From: Coleofasciculus sp. FACHB-T130
GTDB lineage: Bacteria > Cyanobacteriota > Cyanobacteriia > Cyanobacteriales > FACHB-T130
NCBI RefSeq assembly: GCF_014695375.1
Contig: NZ_JACJOG010000020.1
Span: forward strand, 48,359-112,358
Direction: 5' to 3'
Length of the DNA: 64,000 bases
The notes under the pieces: generated by a model
What the model saw: only the letters and a program-made list of their open reading frames with translations
Database searches by the model: none
What the model was told of the DNA's origin: nothing
In this document: piece after piece, positions 8,938 to 17,185 of the stretch
Layout: each line of letters opens with the position of its first letter
Numbering within the stretch: the first letter of the stretch is position 1
Made by a program: the position numbers and the translations under genes

Positions 8938-10215
8938 CTAACATTTAACAACTGAATATACTTGCTCTACCACCTTCCCTAAGCGCTGTATCCCGATTTC
9001 AATCTCCTGGTCTGTAGCAGTCAGGCTAATCCGAATACATTGTTGCTTGTGCGCCCATTCTTCGCGCAATCCGGGGAAGAAAGAGCTACCTGGTACGACA
9101 ATGACACCGACTTGCTTTAACTGCTGGTACAGTTCCCAGTCTGTAATGGGTAAATCTTGTAACCACAGCCATGCAAAGATTGCTCCTTCGCCGCGATGCA
9201 GGAACCAAGGCAAATCTTTGGGCATTGCCTGTTCGATACTGCTTTCCACAACATCAAACTTTTTCTGGTAGTAGGGGCGAATCACCGTGGTAGCGATTTC
9301 TGCTAGCGTTCCCGTTTCAATCGCACGGGCAGCGATCGCTTGTCCATACCGAGATGAATGAATACACATATTCGTCTGGAAACACTCCAGCGCCTGAATC
9401 CACTTTTCCTCCCCAATCGCAATCCCAATCCTTTCTCCGGGTAGCCCCGCTTTCGATAAGCTCATGCAGTGCAGGATGTTCTCTCCAAATACCGGCGTCA
9501 TCTCGGTAAAATTTAACGCCGGAAACGGAGGTGCATACGCAGAATCGATTAAGACTGGCACATCATAAGGCGCAGCCAAATCGGCAATTTTTTTCACCTC
9601 GTCATCCGTGAGGACGTTGCCGGTTGGGTTACAAGGACGCGAGAATAACACGCAGCCCGTATCTTCTGTAATCTTCAGTTTGCTGAAGTCCGGACGATAT
9701 TTGAAACTGTGGGCAGCGGCATCAATGTCCAAAGCGGGTTTATAGGCAAATAAGGCTTCTGGGGTTAAAGTCAGACCCCCATAACCCGTGTAATCTGGAC
9801 TCAGCGGCAGGATAATTTGCTTTAATTTACCGCTTGTGGTGTAGCCCCCAAAGGCATTCGCGGCAAAGAAATAAAGCGTTTGACTGCCGGGGGTAATCAA
9901 AATATTGCGATGAGTCAGATTTAGCCCGTAGCGGCGATTAAAATCATTTTTTACCGCTTCGATTAACGGCTCATAGCCTTGAGAGTCACCATAGCGACAA
10001 ACTACATTCCCGTAATTTGAGTTAGCGAGCAATTCTTCGGTGTAATCCCGCCATAACTGCTCTACTTCTGGCAAAATCACTGGATTCCCAGGACTTAAAT
10101 TAATATATTCCTGTCCAATACCTGCTTGCAGAGTTTCCTTAATATCCTTCATAATTGCCCGCACCCCAGTGAGGTGGGACATACAATCGCCAAATTGAGT
10201 CAGGGCAGGATTCAT
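8938..10215 (-). CDS. avtA: Valine--pyruvate aminotransferase AvtA
   Basis: A fold-type I PLP aminotransferase that interconverts valine and pyruvate with 2-oxoisovalerate and alanine. It is 425 residues, a full-length match to the AvtA family. The N-terminal INLSPGNPVILPEVEQLW and YGDSQG patterns, the SRPCNPTGN loop (192-200) and the PLP-lysine motif SLSKAGLPGERIG (Lys255) are all present, with Arg262 after it. A C-terminal RISLTA supplies the substrate-binding arginine. It lies alone on the reverse strand, divergent from glgP. The start ATG at 10213-10215 agrees with the family. Confidence 0.9.
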   Translation of the reverse strand: MNPALTQFGDCMSHLTGVRAIMKDIKETLQAGIGQEYINLSPGNPVILPEVEQLWRDYTEELLANSNYGNVVCRYGDSQGYEPLIEAVKNDFNRRYGLNLTHRNILITPGSQTLYFFAANAFGGYTTSGKLKQIILPLSPDYTGYGGLTLTPEALFAYKPALDIDAAAHSFKYRPDFSKLKITEDTGCVLFSRPCNPTGNVLTDDEVKKIADLAAPYDVPVLIDSAYAPPFPALNFTEMTPVFGENILHCMSLSKAGLPGERIGIAIGEEKWIQALECFQTNMCIHSSRYGQAIAARAIETGTLAEIATTVIRPYYQKKFDVVESSIEQAMPKDLPWFLHRGEGAIFAWLWLQDLPITDWELYQQLKQVGVIVVPGSSFFPGLREEWAHKQQCIRISLTATDQEIEIGIQRLGKVVEQVYSVVKC

Positions 10216-10683
10216 AAGCTAAAGCGACTTTGAAAATTGAGAGTTTAACAACCGGGGTGCCGAGTCAGTTGAGGCTTTTTCCCCCTTAGTTAATTTAATG
10301 AATCGTTGGTACTCTAACCAATTTAACTGTAATTTTCATGACTAATTGGCACAACTACAGCCAGTCTAGGGTTGAGAAAGTCGCAAAACCGGCTGTTTAG
10401 ATTAGGCACGGTTTGGGCGTTGTCTGATAAAACTTAACAAAACCATAATCTTCCTTAGATTACTTGACTAATTTTTGGGGGAAAAATGTAAAGAGTGTAA
10501 AAAAACACAGTTTATATAGGAAATCCTGTAAAGCTATAAATCGGGCTGGATAGCAGGATGTTTTTAGGCTCTTAGCGCCTCTACTTTTTTTAGCTAAAAG
10601 CCAAACAACCCGTAGAAGATAACACGCTCCCTATCCAGACGAACGTCAAGAGCAAGCCTGTCAAGTGTAGTGCAACGGAATTT
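10216..10683. other. Divergent promoter region of avtA and glgP
   Basis: A 468-bp gap between two divergent genes with no convincing reading frame. It holds AT-rich stretches and a run of T after AGGCTCTTAGCGCCT near 10566-10580. No specific operator could be recognised. Confidence 0.4.
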
Positions 10684-12879
10684 ATGACAACAATTGAAAC
10701 GCTGCGTGCGAAGCTACCGTTTCCTCTCAAGCGATTGGCAGACCTGGCATATAACTATTGGTGGAGTTGGACGAGCGATCGCACTTCTCTATTTCAGAAC
10801 ATTAATCCTGATGAATGGCACCGCTGCGGACATAACGCTGTCGCCATCTTAGAATCAGCTTCTTTAGTGCGCCTCACCCAGCTCGCTCAAGACCCCGCTT
10901 ATATCAAACGGGTGAATTCACTTGTCGAGCAATTTGACAAGTACATGAACGAAAAAAATGCTTGGGCGTCTCGCGTCGCGCCGCAAATTTCCCCACAGCG
11001 ACCTGTCGCCTATTTTTGTGCGGAATTTGGCATCCACGAATCCCTCCCTATCTACTCCGGCGGTTTGGGAATTTTAGCCGGAGATCACCTGAAGTCCGCC
11101 TCTGATTTAGGCGTGCCGATGGTCGCGGTAGGGCTTTGTTATCGCCAAGGTTATTTCCGTCAACGGTTGAATAGTGGCGGTTGGCAGGAAGAAAACTACG
11201 TTAACAATCCCTTTGACCAGATGCCCCTGGAGTTGCTCAAAAACCAGCAAGGGGAACCCATCACCATTGAGATGGAAATCCGGCAACGGATTGTCAAAGC
11301 CCAAATTTGGCTGGCGCGAGTCGGTCGCGTCAATCTTTACCTACTAGATACCGACCGACACGACAACGATCCGATTGACCGCTGGCTGACAGGGCACCTG
11401 TACGGCGGCAACCAAGAAACACGCATCGCCCAGGAAGTCGTGCTGGGAATTGGCGGCGTTCGGGCGCTGACAGCATTGGGGATTACTCCGTCGGTGTGTC
11501 ATCTGAACGAAGGTCATGCGGCATTCTGCACCCTAGAGATTGCGCGACAAGAAATTCAGCGTACCGGCAAGTCTTTCTATGATATCGAGGGATTGGTGCG
11601 CGATCGCTGCGTTTTCACCACCCACACCCCCGTTCCCGCAGGTCACGATGTCTTCTCCTCAGACCTGATGGATTCCTACTTCGCCCACTACTGGCCTACA
11701 TTGGGTCTGTCGCGCGAACAGTTCCTCTCCTTAGGGGCACGCCGACTGGGCGACCCTTGGGAACCCTTCGGCATGACCGTCTTAGCTTTGCGGATGTGTC
11801 GCACTGCCAACGGCGTCAGCGAACTGCACGGTCAGGTTTCCCGCAAGATGTGGAACATTCTCTATCCCGACCGTAGCGAAGAGAAAGTACCCATTGGTCA
11901 CATTACCAATGGTGTCCATGCGCGTACCTGGACAGCACCCCTCATGGGCGACCTATATTCCAAGTACCTGGGTGAAGATTGGTCAACCCGCATGGCTGAC
12001 AAACAGATGTGGGCAAAGGTGGACGGAATTCCTGACGAGGAAATCTGGTGGCGGCACCAAGTTCTCAAAGAGTGCCTGATTGCTCATACCCGTTCTAAAG
12101 TGAAATTGGCACGGATTAGTCGCGGTGAAGAGCAATTCCGCATTGATGCCGCCGACAAGCTGCTAGACCCCAACGTGCTGACGATCGGATTTGCACGACG
12201 CTTCAGCCCTTACAAGCGGGGTGATTTGCTGCTGCGGGAAGCCGAACGCGCCTTGAGGATATTTGGAAATTCCCAACGACCCGTGCAAATTGTCTTTGCC
12301 GGAAAAGCGCACCCCCACGACGAAGAAGGCAAGCGGATTATCCAGCGGTTAATGGAGTGGTGCAAGCACCCAGACATTCTCAACCGAGTTGCCTTAGTTG
12401 AAGATTACGACATCTACACGGGTCAACATTTGGTGCAAGGTGTTGATGTTTGGTTGAACAACCCGCGTCGCCCTCTAGAAGCCTCCGGTACGAGTGGGCA
12501 AAAAGTCTGCTTCAACGGCGGCATTAATTGCAGTGTCCTCGATGGCTGGTGGTGCGAAGGCTATCAAGAAGGACAAGATGGTAAGGGAAGCAATGGCTGG
12601 GCAATCGGTGAAGATGCCCACACCAGCGACCAAGAGTTGCAAGACCGGATTGATTCGGAATCTCTCTACCACCTACTAGAAGAGGAAATCGTTCCTCTCT
12701 ACTATGACCAAGATGAGAAGGGAGTTCCTCATCGCTGGATTCAAATGATGAAGGCGTCGATTAAGACAAATTCGCCGCTATTCAACACTGACCGAATGAT
12801 TGCCGACTACGTGACTCAGGTGTACGCGCCGGGAACTTCCGTAGGCACTGAACCAATTCTGGCGAGTGCGCTGGCGTAG
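10684..12879 (+). CDS. glgP: Alpha-glucan (glycogen) phosphorylase, GT35
   Basis: Releases glucose-1-phosphate from glycogen or maltodextrin in the cytoplasm. The protein is 731 residues and belongs to the shorter phosphorylase branch (TIGR02094-like). It lacks the N-terminal regulatory extension of classical glycogen phosphorylases. Visible motifs are the N-terminal LAYNYWWSW, VAYFCAEFGIHESLPIYSGG, CHLNEGHAAF, GHITNGVHA and the PLP site EASGTSGQKVCFNGG with Lys607. The usual Met before the PLP lysine is Gln here. The C-terminus ends with DYVTQVYAPG and looks natural. A T-tailed hairpin lies ~65 bp downstream. Confidence 0.92.
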   Translation: MTTIETLRAKLPFPLKRLADLAYNYWWSWTSDRTSLFQNINPDEWHRCGHNAVAILESASLVRLTQLAQDPAYIKRVNSLVEQFDKYMNEKNAWASRVAPQISPQRPVAYFCAEFGIHESLPIYSGGLGILAGDHLKSASDLGVPMVAVGLCYRQGYFRQRLNSGGWQEENYVNNPFDQMPLELLKNQQGEPITIEMEIRQRIVKAQIWLARVGRVNLYLLDTDRHDNDPIDRWLTGHLYGGNQETRIAQEVVLGIGGVRALTALGITPSVCHLNEGHAAFCTLEIARQEIQRTGKSFYDIEGLVRDRCVFTTHTPVPAGHDVFSSDLMDSYFAHYWPTLGLSREQFLSLGARRLGDPWEPFGMTVLALRMCRTANGVSELHGQVSRKMWNILYPDRSEEKVPIGHITNGVHARTWTAPLMGDLYSKYLGEDWSTRMADKQMWAKVDGIPDEEIWWRHQVLKECLIAHTRSKVKLARISRGEEQFRIDAADKLLDPNVLTIGFARRFSPYKRGDLLLREAERALRIFGNSQRPVQIVFAGKAHPHDEEGKRIIQRLMEWCKHPDILNRVALVEDYDIYTGQHLVQGVDVWLNNPRRPLEASGTSGQKVCFNGGINCSVLDGWWCEGYQEGQDGKGSNGWAIGEDAHTSDQELQDRIDSESLYHLLEEEIVPLYYDQDEKGVPHRWIQMMKASIKTNSPLFNTDRMIADYVTQVYAPGTSVGTEPILASALA

Positions 12880-12886
12880 CAAATTT

Positions 12887-12911
12887 GTAGGGGCAAACGG
12901 CGCGCCCCTAC
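12887..12911. repeat. Small palindrome after glgP
   Basis: GTAGGGGC (12887-12894) is inverted as GCCCCTAC (12904-12911). It has no T tract, so it looks like a short interspersed palindrome rather than the terminator itself. Confidence 0.55.
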
Positions 12912-12944
12912 ATTAGGTATGAATTGACTCGATTTTGAGCTAAA

Positions 12945-12976
12945 AGTAGGGTGGGCAGTGCCCACCTGCTTTTTTT
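12945..12976 (+). terminator. Intrinsic terminator of glgP
   Basis: GGTGGGCA and TGCCCACC form a tight stem around a single G, followed by TGC and a run of eight T. A related hairpin without a strong T tract lies at 43280-43303. Confidence 0.75.
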
Positions 12977-13033
12977 TGAACCGCAAAGAAGCAAACCGCA
13001 AAGAAGCAAAGGACGCAAAGGAACAGAGAACAG

Positions 13034-13870
13034 ATGAATCGGGTTTGGCAAGCTGATTTTTATCGGCGTCCTCTCAAAGATGAAAAAGGGCAGGTGTTGT
13101 GGGAATTGTTGCTTTGCGACGCCACACGCAGCTTTAGTTATGACGCTTTTTGTCCTCAATCTGAAGCGAATGCTAGCTGGCTGGTTTCTCAGTTGCAGCA
13201 AGCAGCGGGTGGAAATCTGCCGCATCTCATCCAAGTGTTTCGTCCCCAGTCCTTGAGTTTGATTCAGGCAGCGGCGCAACAACTGGGTATTCAGGTGGAA
13301 GCGACTCGACGCACTGGGGCGCTGAAGGAATATTTGCAACAGAAGGCGAAACTATATCCCAATCTCGATAACTATACCTACACTGGCGAACTCCCATCGC
13401 TGGACAAACCGCCGCCAGTCCCATTGCCAGAAAACCTTTGGGGAGAACAATGGCGATTTGCCACGCTTCCGGCGGTTGCTGTGGTGGAGGCTTTTGCAGA
13501 ACGCCCGATTCCGATTCTGGAGATGCCAGAATTTCTCTTGCCGATTAATCTGGGTTTAGCGTCTACGGTGCCAGTCCCCGGTGTGGTTATTTACGGTGGG
13601 CGGCAATCGATGCGTTTGGCGCGTTGGCTACAAGAAGCGCGTCCCGTGTCTCTTAATTACATTGCGGGTGCGCCGGATGGGTTGATATTAGAAGCGGGAT
13701 TGGTTGACCGCTGGATTGTTGCCACTTTTGAGGATAAAGAAGTTACGGCAGCAGCTAAAGCTTATCAACAGCGCCAGCAGCAGAGTCGCGGATTGCACTT
13801 TTTGCTGGTGCAACCGGATGAGTCGGGGATGACGTATAGCGGCTTTTGGCTGTTACGAGGAGAGGATTGA
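13034..13870 (+). CDS. Tab2/Atab2-like RNA-binding protein (DUF1092)
   Basis: A full-length cyanobacterial homologue of the plant and algal Tab2/Atab2 family, which promotes translation of photosystem I (and II) mRNAs. It is 278 residues and begins VWQADFYRRPL. It carries the family patterns DEKGQVLWELLLCD, QVFRPQSLSLI and GVVIYGGRQSMRLARWL, and the C-terminal SGFWLLR. The function is inferred from the plant proteins; bacterial members are little studied. It lies on the same strand as glgP but behind its terminator. A decayed copy of its last ~115 bp occurs at 14965-15081. Confidence 0.88.
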   Translation: MNRVWQADFYRRPLKDEKGQVLWELLLCDATRSFSYDAFCPQSEANASWLVSQLQQAAGGNLPHLIQVFRPQSLSLIQAAAQQLGIQVEATRRTGALKEYLQQKAKLYPNLDNYTYTGELPSLDKPPPVPLPENLWGEQWRFATLPAVAVVEAFAERPIPILEMPEFLLPINLGLASTVPVPGVVIYGGRQSMRLARWLQEARPVSLNYIAGAPDGLILEAGLVDRWIVATFEDKEVTAAAKAYQQRQQQSRGLHFLLVQPDESGMTYSGFWLLRGED

Positions 13871-14159
13871 GGTTCTTTCTCTACCAAAAGATAGATTAAA
13901 AGCAGATTGATGCGATTTAATGCGATCGCGCCTTGCACCCGGTACACTCAACCCAGATTGAAGATGCAAGAGCGGTAGAAATTCATCGCATCTTATCCCA
14001 ATTAAGCACTATCGCAATCCTGCTAACGAGTGATTAAATCCTATGTTCTCTATCACAAGTTATATGTGGCATCAATCAATGTCTACCACAGAATCTTAGT
14101 GAGATAATAAAGGTGTGAGGAAGAAAACGGAACAACCTTTTTGATAAAGGGGGAGTATT
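13871..14159. other. Spacer without genes
   Basis: 289 bp between the Tab2-like gene and the pentapeptide-repeat gene. Only a HIP1 site near 13922 and general AT-richness are visible. It probably carries the promoter of the gene at 14160, whose ATG follows a strong AAAGGGGGAG ribosome binding site. Confidence 0.35.
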
Positions 14160-14615
14160 ATGAAACTCAAGCTATTCGCGACACTAACATTACTCGCTCC
14201 ACTATTTTTAACTATGCCAGTGAAAGCGGAGAATCCGCTACACGTAAAACAGCTATTGTCAACGAGGGAATGTGTTCGGTGCGATTTATCAGGAGCCAAT
14301 CTCAGCGGCGCACATTTGATTGGTGCGGACTTGAGAGAAGCCAATTTGCAAGGCGCTAACCTGACGAATGCAAACCTCGAAGGTGCCGATCTGACGAAGG
14401 CAAACTTGACAGCAGCTAATTTAACATCAGCTTTTGTAACGAATGCCAATTTTCAGCAAGCCAATCTCAACGCCGTGAATTTTACGAACGCTAAAATTTA
14501 TGACGCTAATGTGTATGGGGCATCAATGGATGACCTGATTCTCACGGATGCTGAAATATTTAACACCGGAATCGGTATTGGTGGGGAAGATGCCGATATT
14601 CCTCGTTGGGACTAG
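14160..14615 (+). CDS. Exported pentapeptide-repeat protein
   Basis: A 151-residue protein with a signal peptide (hydrophobic ~5-20, likely cleaved after VKA) and then about 16 pentapeptide units of the A(N/D)L type (for example GANLSGAHLIGADLREANLQ), which fold as a right-handed quadrilateral beta-helix. A CVRC pair precedes the repeats. The C-terminal end (GIGIGGEDADIPRWD) is acidic and non-repetitive. Such proteins are numerous in cyanobacteria and mostly of unknown function; the signal sequence places this one in the periplasm or thylakoid lumen. The ribosome binding site GGGGGAG is eight bases before the ATG. Confidence 0.85.
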   Translation: MKLKLFATLTLLAPLFLTMPVKAENPLHVKQLLSTRECVRCDLSGANLSGAHLIGADLREANLQGANLTNANLEGADLTKANLTAANLTSAFVTNANFQQANLNAVNFTNAKIYDANVYGASMDDLILTDAEIFNTGIGIGGEDADIPRWD

Positions 14616-14705
14616 ATGGTGCTGATTAGCGCTTAGGATTTTACGGAGAATTGGGGAAGTCCAATAGATTTAAAACGAGCGGCTTCCCTATTTTCGCCAT
14701 CAATT

Positions 14706-14955
14706 AAATTTATCTTCTGAGTATCTATTAATATCAGTATTTGAGTACCCAACCCTTGAGAGGTTTAACCACCTCCGGTGTCGCTCCAGGTTGTGATTTT
14801 ACGCTTTCAGAGATTTGAACCTAGTTACCTTGTCTTCGCACCGCCTGAACAATATCGCTTCTATTGAGTTTGGCGATCGCTTGCGATGTAGTGCTGGGTC
14901 TTTTTCGGATATTGAGATTATTGTCGTTAATACAATGAACAGATGCCTTTGTTTT
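14706..14955 (-). pseudogene. Decayed copy of SH3-domain protein gene
   Basis: The DNA aligns closely over ~250 bp with the intact SH3-domain gene at 18926-19321 (for example AGGTTTAACCACCTCCGG in both). Read on the reverse strand, it has an extra base after TGTTCATT that shifts the frame into TAA. The conserved Trp codon of GSWVQI has become TAG. The 5' part encoding the signal peptide is absent. It is a fossil of a duplicated exported SH3 protein. Confidence 0.85.
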
Positions 14956-14964
14956 GTGCAAAGG

Positions 14965-15081
14965 CTCAAGCTTATATAAACAGCATCAGCAGGGTCGGGA
15001 TTACATTTTTTACTTGTGCAACCTAATTGATGGTGGGATGACTTAGAGCAGCTTTTGGCTATTGGCAAGGGAAGATGGAAA
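14965..15081 (+). pseudogene. 3'-end fragment of a Tab2-like gene
   Basis: About 115 bp match the last codons of the Tab2-like gene (13765-13870), for example TCGGGATTACATTTTTTACTTG against TCGCGGATTGCACTTTTTGCTGG and AGCAGCTTTTGGCT against AGCGGCTTTTGGCT. A TAG interrupts the frame in the equivalent of MTYSGF. It starts almost where the SH3 fossil ends, so the two fragments abut. Confidence 0.8.
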
Positions 15082-15257
15082 CTCCGAAGCCTTCAAAAAC
15101 TAAGATTTTAAGCAGCTTTCAAGAAATTCTGCAATTTCTGGTTAAAGTTTTTGTTCGCCTATGGCTCATCTCATCAGTGCGCTCATCAGGGCGATCGCAA
15201 AATCCATAAAAAACTAATTCTCTCGCGAAAAAGTAGTGTGCATCACACTTTAGATAG

Positions 15258-16334
15258 ATGTGCAAACTGTATATTAGTGCAGGTTTAGTTCTAAATTTAG
15301 GTGCATCAGTGATTGATATTCTGCGCGGTCATCGAGTGTTAGTAACCGGAGCTTCCGGTTTTATGGGTTCTTGGTTGACTGAGTGCTTATTAGAGCAGGG
15401 CGCGATGGTGACGACTATACTGGCTGACTGGAACCCGGACAGTCATTTTGTGCGTAGCGGAATCGTTCATCGTGTCAAAAACGTTGTCGGGTCAATCGAA
15501 GATTACGATTTACTTGAAAAGGTGATTGGCGACCACGGCATTGATACAGTGTTTCACTTAGCAGCAGTGTCGGTAGAAGGTTTGGCGTTTGAGAAACCTC
15601 GACTGGCATTTGAGATAAACATTCGTGGCACATACAACATATTGGAAGCCTGTCGCGTCCGTTCAGATTTAGTGCGGCGGGTGATAGTGGCATCGAGTGA
15701 CAAAGCCTACGGTGATAGTCCCGTCTTACCCTATACAGAAGATATGCCAACGCTGGGCAGACATCCTTACGATGTCTCTAAAAGCTGCGCTGACCTAATT
15801 GCTCGAAGCTACTATCACAGCTACGGATTGCCTGTGGCTATAGGGCGGTTTGGTAATATCTACGGCGGTGGGGATTTAAACTGGAGCCGACTGATCCCAA
15901 ATACGATTCGACGGCTACTGAGCAATGAAAGCCCTCTGGTTCGTATGCCCGAAATAGGGAATTTTATGCGGGACTTTTTATATGTCAAAGATGCAGCCTA
16001 TGCCTATATTGCAATGTTTGAAGGGCTAGCTCGTCCAGAAGTTCATGGAGAGGCTTTCAACTTCGCAATGGGTGGTAGTTGGACGGTGCTAGAAATAGTG
16101 CAAAAGCTCCAGCAACTGATGAATTGCGAACACATAGAGCCTGTAATTATGAATCAAAGCCACGGGGAAATTTGGCACCAGCAGGTATCGGCAGAAAAGG
16201 CGCAAAAAATGCTTGGGTGGAGTCCCCGATATTCTTTTGATAAAGGACTAGCTGAAACAATTGAGTGGTATCTGGAGTATTTATCACCTTCAATGGTGGG
16301 CAATATTCCATCTTCAGTAATATTAAGTGTCTAG
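15258..16334 (+). CDS. NAD-dependent sugar-nucleotide epimerase/dehydratase
   Basis: An extended short-chain dehydrogenase. The Rossmann motif GASGFMGSW binds NAD(P), HLAA follows strand 4, and the catalytic pair is Tyr and Lys of YDVSK. The RFGNIYGGGDLNWSRLIP and RDFLYVKD segments resemble CDP-glucose and GDP-mannose 4,6-dehydratases, so the substrate is probably a nucleotide hexose for surface glycans. That assignment is tentative. The ATG at 15258 lacks a good ribosome binding site. GTG 15309, after TTTAGGTG, would start at VIDILRGHRVLVTG as in relatives and may be the true start. A WbuC-type cupin gene follows, which also suggests polysaccharide synthesis. Confidence 0.8.
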   Translation: MCKLYISAGLVLNLGASVIDILRGHRVLVTGASGFMGSWLTECLLEQGAMVTTILADWNPDSHFVRSGIVHRVKNVVGSIEDYDLLEKVIGDHGIDTVFHLAAVSVEGLAFEKPRLAFEINIRGTYNILEACRVRSDLVRRVIVASSDKAYGDSPVLPYTEDMPTLGRHPYDVSKSCADLIARSYYHSYGLPVAIGRFGNIYGGGDLNWSRLIPNTIRRLLSNESPLVRMPEIGNFMRDFLYVKDAAYAYIAMFEGLARPEVHGEAFNFAMGGSWTVLEIVQKLQQLMNCEHIEPVIMNQSHGEIWHQQVSAEKAQKMLGWSPRYSFDKGLAETIEWYLEYLSPSMVGNIPSSVILSV

Positions 16335-16360
16335 TTGCTCGGAAATATTTTTACCCTACC

Positions 16361-16390
16361 TTCTGACCAGACTTCTAAGTCTGGTCAGAA
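16361..16390. promoter_or_regulatory. Perfect 14-bp palindrome before cupin gene
   Basis: TTCTGACCAGACTT (16361-16374) and AAGTCTGGTCAGAA (16377-16390) are exact inverted repeats around CT. It lies between the epimerase stop and the cupin ATG and has no T tract, so it could be an operator or an mRNA hairpin that tunes expression of the downstream gene. Confidence 0.6.
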
Positions 16391-16406
16391 ACTTCCTTGG
16401 AAAAAA

Positions 16407-16889
16407 ATGTTTAAACGTCTCGACCAAAATTTAATAGACACAGTAGCCCAACAAGCATCCAGTAGCGATCGCTTACGACAAAGCTACAACTTCCACACCT
16501 TAGAAGAAAAAGTTCAGCGATCCCTGATTTGTCTACAACCAGGGACTTATGTGCGCCCCCATCGCCATAAACGGGTAGGTCTCAATGGATTCGAGCTGTG
16601 CCTGATTTTGCAGGGAGCTGTAGGAATGCTTTTATTTAACGAGCAAGGCGCAATTATTCACCAAGAACAGATTAGTGCCGATGGAAAAACTTCTGGGATT
16701 GAATTACTGGAAGGAACTTACCATACACTAATCGCTTTATTGCCAAATACTGTAATTTTTGAAGTTAAAGAAGGGCCTTACGATTCCACTACCGATAAAG
16801 AATTTCTTTCATGTTTCCCTTTGGAAGGAACGATAGCGGCTCAGAAACTGGTGCAAACCTGGCATAGTTACTTTGTTAGCCCAATATAA
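16407..16889 (+). CDS. WbuC-family cupin-fold protein
   Basis: A 160-residue cupin. The ATG at 16407 gives MFKRLDQNLIDTVAQQ, which matches WbuC-family starts. An open frame extends back to a TTG at 16335, immediately after the epimerase stop, but would run through the palindrome. The sequence LQPGTYVRPHRHKR supplies the metal-binding histidines, followed by GFELCLILQGAVGMLLF, EGTYHTLIAL and EVKEGPY. WbuC-like proteins occur in O-antigen and exopolysaccharide clusters, and their exact reaction is unknown. It is co-directional with the epimerase. Confidence 0.82.
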   Translation: MFKRLDQNLIDTVAQQASSSDRLRQSYNFHTLEEKVQRSLICLQPGTYVRPHRHKRVGLNGFELCLILQGAVGMLLFNEQGAIIHQEQISADGKTSGIELLEGTYHTLIALLPNTVIFEVKEGPYDSTTDKEFLSCFPLEGTIAAQKLVQTWHSYFVSPI

Positions 16890-17185
16890 TTCACTCCATA
16901 CCATGCCTGTCTTGTGATGTTTTTGACTTGGAGCGGGGTACATTGATTATTTGTTCTTCATAACTCCCTGCTTTGAGCGATCGCTATTGTTTAAGCATGG
17001 ATTCTTTGGTTTTTATTGATTAATTTATTGTTGGGAAGTCCCAAATCAATCGAGCGCAATCGCCGATATCTGCCCAGTTTCCCGCGCTTCATATCTGTCA
17101 AGTTTTTTGCCTTTCTCTAACCGTCGAACTCACGTTAAGTTAGTATCTGGGTAATCTGTAGTTTTTTGTGGACAAAGGCGGATTC
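16890..17185. other. Spacer upstream of P450
   Basis: About 296 bp with no credible reading frame. A HIP1-like GCGATCGC is present near 16978. It probably holds the P450 promoter, but no clear -35/-10 pair could be assigned. Confidence 0.35.

Noticed and set aside
14799..15068. 89-residue reverse frame
   Set aside because: It spans the junction of two gene fossils in the wrong frame for the SH3 sequence.
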